Position numbers and translations under genes: made by a program | Shown here: one piece after another, positions 63,384-64,000 of the stretch | Layout: every line of letters begins with the position of its first letter | How positions within the stretch are numbered: position 1 is the first letter of the stretch | Assembly: GCF_023509035.1 (NCBI RefSeq) | Contig: NZ_CP075583.1 | Location: 2,604,001-2,668,000, forward strand | Reading direction: 5' to 3' | DNA length: 64,000 nt | Source of the DNA: Janthinobacterium lividum | GTDB lineage: Bacteria > Pseudomonadota > Gammaproteobacteria > Burkholderiales > Burkholderiaceae_D | The notes under the pieces: generated by a model | Databases searched by the model: none | Told to the model about the DNA's origin: nothing | The model's input: the letters and a program-made list of their open reading frames with translations, nothing else

Positions 63384-63408
63384 AAAAAGCCCGCGATGTA
63401 TGCGGGCT
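63384..63408 (-). terminator. Intrinsic terminator of the YidD-like gene
   Basis: On the minus strand AGCCCGC (63408-63402), a six-base loop and GCGGGCT (63395-63389) run into TTTTT (63388-63384). It lies about 130 bases beyond the YidD-like stop and upstream of the bestrophin gene. Confidence 0.85.
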
Positions 63409-63534
63409 GAGCTGGGTGTGCATGGGAAGCAATGTAGGGGAGACGGCTTGAGTATAGGCCGCAGACCCATATCCGGCCAATTCACAGTGGCGATAGGTAT
63501 TATTAATTCTATGAATGAATATTTCATTTGCAAC

Positions 63535-63996
63535 TTAAATCCATGTACTCACTAAAATTACTGTCTCTTTTTTTCGTCTGGGCCAGTCGCAATTGAGCAA
63601 GTCGCATGGCTCGCAGGAACAATGCTGGCAGTCCGGCGAGGGAATGTCGCAATCGCAAAATCCCGCCTGCGCCAGATGTCTGCCGCTACGGCGGCCAAGC
63701 TGCTGCAACGCCTGATGCTGGCGATGTCGCTCGCCACAGGCGCGCAGGCGGCGTTGTAATAATGGCAGGCCTACGCGCAAGCCATGCCGCCCGATGACGC
63801 GGCGGCCGTAGGCGGAGCAGCTGTCTCTTCCCGTCAGCACGCGGTAGGCGCACGTAAAGCCTTTCCATGGGGACAGGAAGCGCTGGTAGGCGCGAATGGC
63901 CCACAGGGCCAGGTGTTTGCCACAGGTATCGAGCGTGAGAATGATGAATCCTTTGCAATTGTCGTAAAGCAGTGGTTCGAGCATACTGCATAACAT
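63535..63996 (-). CDS. YidD-like membrane protein insertion factor (start near window edge)
   Basis: About 153 aa. The core ALWAIRAYQRFLSPWKGFTCAYRV and SCSAYGRRVIGRHGLRVGLPLLQRRL matches YidD, a small amphipathic protein that assists YidC-mediated insertion. It differs by an extra C-terminal tail of about 60 residues rich in Cys (FCDCDIPSPDCQHCSCEPCDLLNCD), which may bind metal. The true start could be ATG 63996, ATG 63984 or lie beyond the window. It is not in the usual rpmH-rnpA-yidC locus, so this is a paralogue type. Confidence 0.75.
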   Translation of the reverse strand: MLCSMLEPLLYDNCKGFIILTLDTCGKHLALWAIRAYQRFLSPWKGFTCAYRVLTGRDSCSAYGRRVIGRHGLRVGLPLLQRRLRACGERHRQHQALQQLGRRSGRHLAQAGFCDCDIPSPDCQHCSCEPCDLLNCDWPRRKKETVILVSTWI

Positions 63997-64000
63997 TGGG

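Overview
The window looks like chromosomal DNA of a GC-rich betaproteobacterium of the Oxalobacteraceae, probably Janthinobacterium or a close relative. The evidence is gene content and order: the block leuC-leuD-leuB-asd-fimV-truA-trpF-trpB-trpA-accD-folC-dedD-cvpA-purF-metZ, followed by lexA and rpsF-priB-rpsR-rplI-dnaB, is characteristic of Burkholderiales. This is inference from recognised proteins; no search was run. I saw no tRNA or rRNA gene, insertion sequence, prophage or CRISPR array.

Layout. (1) 1-6126: the 3' end of a recQ-like helicase gene, then a tight four-gene DNA-repair operon (metallo-beta-lactamase exonuclease, ATP-dependent DNA ligase, Lhr-type helicase, PdeM phosphoesterase). 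(2) 6361-7818: small stress-type genes. (3) 7974-12586: an operon under a strong Fur box that builds a membrane electron-transfer chain (PepSY membrane protein, flavinylated DUF2271 protein, DUF4198 protein, ApbE flavin transferase, flavodoxin-type reductase), probably for reductive iron uptake; a glutathione peroxidase follows. (4) 13240-15166: a minus-strand hemP-hypothetical-DUF2325 cluster with its own Fur-like site. (5) 15291-17869: an FNR-like regulator with an incomplete Fe-S cysteine set, an orphan NarL-type response regulator and a universal stress protein preceded by a perfect FNR box. (6) 18244-20981: a minimal cheZ-cheA pair. (7) 21261-39217: the leucine, aspartate-semialdehyde, tryptophan, fatty-acid, folate, purine and methionine block. 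(8) 39422-45145: lexA with tandem SOS boxes, the rpsF-rplI ribosomal operon, dnaB, and a Pit phosphate transporter with its DUF47 partner. (9) 45192-58308: an MBL hydrolase, an HD-GYP phosphodiesterase, a CHASE2 adenylate cyclase, a two-partner secretion pair (TpsB and a very large TpsA) and a FecR-domain protein. (10) 58348-62330: a CueR-controlled copper regulon (copA-cueR-gst and a divergent copper chaperone). (11) 62351-63996: a bestrophin-like channel and a YidD-like protein at the window edge.

Seven genes (asd, lexA, dnaB, pit, the CHASE2 cyclase, tpsB, copA) are each interrupted by one single-base indel, six of them in short homopolymers. Because several are normally essential or highly conserved, sequence error is the most economical explanation; the annotation gives the full repaired span for each.

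The most interesting biology is the Fur-controlled ApbE/DUF2271/PepSY redox operon, the nucleotide-signalling genes packed against a giant two-partner secreted exoprotein, and the FNR-like circuit.
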